Source: Lachnospiraceae bacterium
GTDB lineage: Bacteria > Bacillota > Clostridia > Lachnospirales > Lachnospiraceae
DNA: 64,000 bases
Assembly: GCA_910575155.1 (NCBI GenBank)
Contig: CAJTDX010000009.1
Span: 1 to 64,000, forward strand
Reading direction: 5' to 3'
Shown here: positions 61,501-64,000 of the stretch, piece by piece
Position numbering within the stretch: position 1 is the first letter of the stretch
Layout: each line of letters opens with the position of its first letter
Translations under genes and position numbers: made by a program
Notes under the pieces: model-generated
The model's database searches: none
What the model was told of the DNA's origin: nothing
What the model saw: only the letters and a program-made list of their open reading frames with translations

Positions 61501-62375
61501 ATACGAAAGACGCCACCATTTCTACGGATATTAAAGATTATGACGTTTATCTGGAAAGTGTGGAGCAGAGCGAAGCTACCATGGAGTCCTTAAAAAAGAC
61601 TACTTTTACCTATAAGGACAAGGAGAGCGGGGAAGAGTCTGAGATTGCTCTTTCACAGGTGGCGGAGTTTGAACAGATGAGCAGTTTTCTGTCTATTTCC
61701 AGGGAAGGGCAGGAACGGTATGTCGATATAACGGCAGCCATTGACACGGGCTATAACGTAGGGCTTGTGGGAGACGCGGTGAAAAAAGCCGTGGAAGATT
61801 ATGAGCTGCCGGAAGGGTACACCGTAGAAATGACAGGCGAGGATGAGAGCATCAATGAGGCCATGGAGCAGTTGATGCTGATGATGATACTGGCGATTGC
61901 GTTTATCTATCTGATTATGGTGGCGCAGTTCCAGTCTTTAAAAGCGCCCTTTATCATTCTCTTTACCATCCCGCTTGCGCTGACCGGCGGTTTTGGCGCG
62001 CTTTTGATTTCCGGCAATGAAATGAGTATCATTGCTATGATCGGCTTTATTATGCTGGTGGGCGTTATTGTTAATAATGGTATTGTGATGGTAGAATATA
62101 TCAACCAGCTCCGCAGAGAAGGCGTAGATAAGAGGGAAGCGATTATTACAGCCGGGAAGACGCGTTTGCGTCCGATTCTGATGACGGCAATGACGACGAT
62201 CCTTGCCATGTCGACTATGGCGCTCGGCTCCGATATGGGATCTGATATGTCAAGACCGATGGCGATTGTAACCATAGGGGGAATGATTTACGGAACGTTA
62301 ATGACCCTGGTGGTTGTGCCGTGTATTTACGATCTGTTTTTCAGAAATAAGAGTATGGTAGAGGAAGAGATCTGA
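58560..62375 (+). CDS. RND-family efflux transporter with a coiled-coil insert
   Basis: Transporter of 1271 residues in the AcrB/SwrC (YerP) family of proton-driven efflux pumps, with twelve membrane segments in two halves. Proton-relay acidic residues lie in GIGMLVDNSIVVIENI, and the second half has the matching GVIVNNGIVMVEYI. The first porter region, normally about 300 residues, contains a helical insert from roughly residue 190 to 440 with long heptad runs (EHEMDSAEDEISSGKDELES, AKLEGQLAKVEAGLARIKAE). In Gram-negatives a separate adaptor protein has such hairpins; none is encoded here. The start at 58560 is chosen because AGGAGG lies 8 nt upstream; an in-frame ATG at 58503 overlaps the -10 box. 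It overlaps tetR by one base. Confidence 0.93.
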   Translation: MLSKFSVKKAYTVIVGIVLVIILGVVSLSKMSTDLLPSMNLPYAIVMTTYSGASPEQVERIVTQPIEGAMASTSNIKNISSTSSNNMSMVVLEFEQSANMDSVTVEMRESLDQISGYWPEEVGNPIIMKLNPDMMPIMIAAVEAEGMDTVEISDYTEKDLIPEIESVEGVASVSGTGMIEESVHVTLSQDKIDKVNEKVMASLDEKFSDAEHEMDSAEDEISSGKDELESGQKKMADQISDAQNQLNDKKIELFQTETDLNNKLAELRETKTRTEQGIETLKSLQDQVQVLVENKTKLENSIAQMQTMQQDTAKLEGQLAKVEAGLARIKAELAAQEGSSLKDNASDEKLISHISQSLSEAEQGLVQINGGIAAVEAGIQSVAEGKNTINQTLATINQSQIAGSVEMGSASAQLASGEDKLKESRESFEDSKEEAYDSADMNQILTMETLTNILTAQNFSMPAGYITDEGERYMVRVGDAVDSVQALEDMVLMDLGMDGVEVIHLSDVADIAMTDNSDESYARLNGKPGIMLSVEKQTGYSTGDVTKRVYKKFDSLKKADEKLTVSVLMDQGIYIDMIVDSVLSNMIFGAVLAIVVLLLFLKDIKPTLVIACSIPVSVIFAVVLMYFSGVTLNMISLSGLALGIGMLVDNSIVVIENIYRMRGEGLSARKAAVEGAKQVSGAITASTLTTVCVFAPIVFTEGITRQLFVDMGLTIAYSLLASLIIALTFVPMMGSKMLKRTKEIRHPWFHAFQEVYGALLEKLLRVKLLVLLVMAGLLVLSMQLCLARGMIFMPEMESTQMSVEIVPPEDAEFAEACELADQVTEKIQEIEDVEAIGAMAGGGGVASGFMGGGGSADNISLYIILKEDKELTNDRIAEQIAELTKDLKGEINISSSMMDMGMLAGEGLTVQIRGRELEKLQELAADIKEIVSKVEGTAEVSTGAEDTENEFRITVNKEKAAKYGMTVAQIYQLVQEQMEKDTKDATISTDIKDYDVYLESVEQSEATMESLKKTTFTYKDKESGEESEIALSQVAEFEQMSSFLSISREGQERYVDITAAIDTGYNVGLVGDAVKKAVEDYELPEGYTVEMTGEDESINEAMEQLMLMMILAIAFIYLIMVAQFQSLKAPFIILFTIPLALTGGFGALLISGNEMSIIAMIGFIMLVGVIVNNGIVMVEYINQLRREGVDKREAIITAGKTRLRPILMTAMTTILAMSTMALGSDMGSDMSRPMAIVTIGGMIYGTLMTLVVVPCIYDLFFRNKSMVEEEI

Positions 62376-62989
62376 TGGAAGAGAAAAGATATCCGCCTAA
62401 GGTCAGGGCAATGTTTGAAGCCGTGCTGGAGCTGTTTGCGTCCGGCAGGGAACTGAGTACGCTGAAGGTTTCTGAGATTACAGCCAGGGCCGGGATCGGC
62501 AAAGGTACGGCATATGAGTATTTTTCCACAAAAGAAGAAATTATTGTGGGGGCCATTGAATACGAAGCTACAAAGCATTTTCAGGTGATTATAAAACTTC
62601 TTGAGGAAGGGCAGACTTTGCCGGAGATCCTTTCCAGGGGCCTGGATATGCTGGAAGCGGCAAATGAAAAGTATCACGGTCTGACGGTGCTGGAGAAAAT
62701 TATCAGCGACAGCACCATAAACGGAGGGATTCTGTTAAAGGAAATAGAAAAGTACAGAGAAGAGTATGAGCCGTGTACCCGAATGACTCAGCGGCTGATG
62801 AAACTGGTAAAGGACAGCGGCGGCGTCTTGGAAACCAGTCCCTGGAAGGTGTGGGGCGCCATTTTATCTCAATATATGCTCTATGCATTTTATCTGGTTC
62901 ACCGTGAGAGAATGGAAGTAATCAGCAGGGAAGAAGCAAGGTCATTTGTGTATCAGAATATTTTGAAAATATTAGATGGAACTACTTGA
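62375..62989 (+). CDS. TetR-family regulator of the RND pump
   Basis: Regulator of 204 residues with an N-terminal helix-turn-helix (about 24-60: LKVSEITARAGIGKGTAYEYFSTKEEIIVGAI), the classic TetR DNA-binding pattern, and a helical ligand-binding part. Its start codon shares one base with the pump stop (TGATG), so both come from one transcript and are translationally coupled. It probably represses the operon promoter at 58476 and responds to a pump substrate. A terminator follows at 63038. Confidence 0.93.
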   Translation: MEEKRYPPKVRAMFEAVLELFASGRELSTLKVSEITARAGIGKGTAYEYFSTKEEIIVGAIEYEATKHFQVIIKLLEEGQTLPEILSRGLDMLEAANEKYHGLTVLEKIISDSTINGGILLKEIEKYREEYEPCTRMTQRLMKLVKDSGGVLETSPWKVWGAILSQYMLYAFYLVHRERMEVISREEARSFVYQNILKILDGTT

Positions 62990-63037
62990 CAATTGTTCCC
63001 TGAACTTTTAAGATGAGAGGAAAGGTAGTGCCAGGAC

Positions 63038-63071
63038 ACGCCCTTTACCGGATTTTGGTAAGGGGCGTTTT
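63038..63071 (+). terminator. Terminator after the RND-tetR operon
   Basis: ACGCCCTTTACC pairs with GGTAAGGGGCGT (one G-U pair) around a 7-nt loop, followed by TTTC. It sits about 50 bp after the tetR stop. Confidence 0.75.
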
Positions 63072-63130
63072 CACTGAATACAGCCGCTTTTACGTATAAA
63101 TGAAGTGACGCTTTAAAGGAGAGAAATATC

Positions 63131-64000
63131 ATGAATAAAGAACTGGCGAAAACATACGATCCCAAAGATCTTGAAGATCGTCTTTACCGGAAATGGGAAG
63201 AGAATAAATATTTTCATGCGAAGCCTGACCGCAGCAGGAAGCCTTTTACCATTGTGATGCCGCCTCCCAATATTACCGGGCAGCTTCATATGGGACATGC
63301 GCTTGATAATACCATGCAGGACATCCTGATCCGTTATAAACGTATGCAGGGATATAACGCCCTGTGGCAGCCCGGCACCGACCACGCTTCCATATCCACA
63401 GAGGTTAAGGTAATTGAATCTCTGAAAGAACAGGGGATTGATAAGAAAGAACTGGGACGGGAAGGATTCCTTGAAAAAGTCTGGGAGTGGAAGGAAGAAT
63501 ACGGCGGACGCATAATCAGACAATTAAAAAAATTAGGATCTTCCGCGGACTGGGACAGAGAACGCTTTACCATGGACGAGGGATGTTCTCATGCGGTGCA
63601 GGAGGTTTTTATCAAACTACACCGCAAAGGATTGATTTATAAAGGTTCCCGTATTGTCAACTGGTGCCCGGTGTGCAGGACTTCTATTTCCGACGCCGAG
63701 GTAGAACATGAAGAGCAGGACGGTTTCTTCTGGCATATCAATTATCCGGTAAAGGGCGAGGAAGGCAGATTTGTGGAAATTGCTACCACCAGGCCGGAAA
63801 CTTTGCTGGGAGATACGGCGGTGGCGGTGAATCCGGAGGATGAACGTTATCAGGACATAATCGGCAAGACGCTGATTCTGCCTCTGGTGGGCCGTGAGAT
63901 TCCGGTAGTGGCGGATTATTATGTGGACAAAGAATTTGGGACAGGCTGCGTAAAGATTACGCCGGCGCACGACCCCAATGACTTTGAGGTTGGAAAACGC
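63131..64000 (+). CDS. valS: Valyl-tRNA synthetase, cut by the window edge
   Basis: First 290 residues of a class I aminoacyl-tRNA synthetase charging tRNA-Val. It shows the [15 protein letters not shown] block with the HIGH-type motif [42 protein letters not shown], and the start of the editing domain ([23 protein letters not shown] and [17 protein letters not shown]). The reading frame stays open to the last base, so about 590 further residues are expected outside. The ATG at 63131 has GGAG 10 nt upstream. No T-box leader with a Val specifier was found in the 140-bp gap, although many Firmicute valS genes have one. Confidence 0.96.
   Translation, partial: MNKELAKTYDPKDLEDRLYRKWEENKYFHAKPDRSRKPFTIVMPPPNITGQLHMGHALDNTMQDILIRYKRMQGYNALWQPGTDHASISTEVKVIESLKEQGIDKKELGREGFLEKVWEWKEEYGGRIIRQLKKLGSSADWDRERFTMDEGCSHAVQEVFIKLHRKGLIYKGSRIVNWCPVCRTSISDAEVEHEEQDGFFWHINYPVKGEEGRFVEIATTRPETLLGDTAVAVNPEDERYQDIIGKTLILPLVGREIPVVADYYVDKEFGTGCVKITPAHDPNDFEVGKR

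Noticed and set aside
62990-63130. Possible T-box leader for valS
   Set aside because: The gap is only 140 bp, with no specifier stem and no clear T-box sequence; the hairpin is better read as the terminator of the tetR operon.

Overview
The window is a chromosomal segment from a low-to-mid GC Firmicute, most likely a gut Lachnospiraceae/Clostridia species. Signs for this are strong AGGAGG ribosome sites, TTGACA/TATAAT promoters, a LysM-GH18 spore-type hydrolase, BlaI/BlaR1, BspA-type leucine-rich-repeat surface proteins and a Gram-positive RND pump. Genus cannot be fixed from sequence alone. No tRNA, rRNA, insertion sequence or CRISPR array was seen. The last gene (valS) runs off the right edge, and the first kinase looks cut at its 5' end.

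Region 1 (1-22 kb) is a specialised-metabolite locus. Two AgrC-like GHKL kinases flank a LytTR regulator. They are followed by a membrane acyltransferase-like protein and a 2988-aa NRPS (A-T-C-A-T-C-A-T-R) whose reductase should release an aldehyde or alcohol. The first A domain lacks the Asp that binds the amino group, so a carboxylic-acid starter is predicted. Downstream is an unusual set: a MATE transporter fused to an RsbW-like ATPase, a VOC protein, a STAS anti-anti-sigma-like protein, a second MATE with a decayed ATPase domain, a GH3-type acyl-adenylating enzyme, a membrane PP2C phosphatase and a free RsbW-like kinase. This is a complete partner-switching module with no sigma factor nearby and with its kinase domain built into exporters. 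It is the best candidate for an undescribed system.

Region 2 (22-29 kb) is a three-gene SMC/kleisin/KITE operon of the Wadjet/MksBEF type with no jetD nuclease gene. It ends in a 73-bp tandem duplication that doubles the 3' end of the SMC gene and a terminator.

Region 3 (29-43 kb) is housekeeping: a polar amino-acid ABC importer, asnA, an ABC-F protein, NhaC antiporter, an OPT transporter paired with a PqqD-like protein, and a penicillin-binding protein/D,D-carboxypeptidase pair. The PBP promoter carries two copies of an operator-like sequence (AAATCTTAC-N4-GTA) that recurs in front of blaI at 54.8 kb, suggesting a local BlaI regulon.

Region 4 (43-52 kb) holds cell-surface and signalling genes: a secreted protein of 128-aa repeats, a BspA-like LRR protein, a sigma factor fused to a membrane-anchored outer domain, a four-TM partner, a structured-RNA candidate and a small secreted basic protein. 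Two gene relics (an LRR C-terminus and a permease fragment) point to past rearrangement.

Region 5 (52-64 kb) contains blaR1/blaI, an EFR1 ferredoxin, a possible small RNA, LysM-GH18, pta, an RND-tetR operon and valS.
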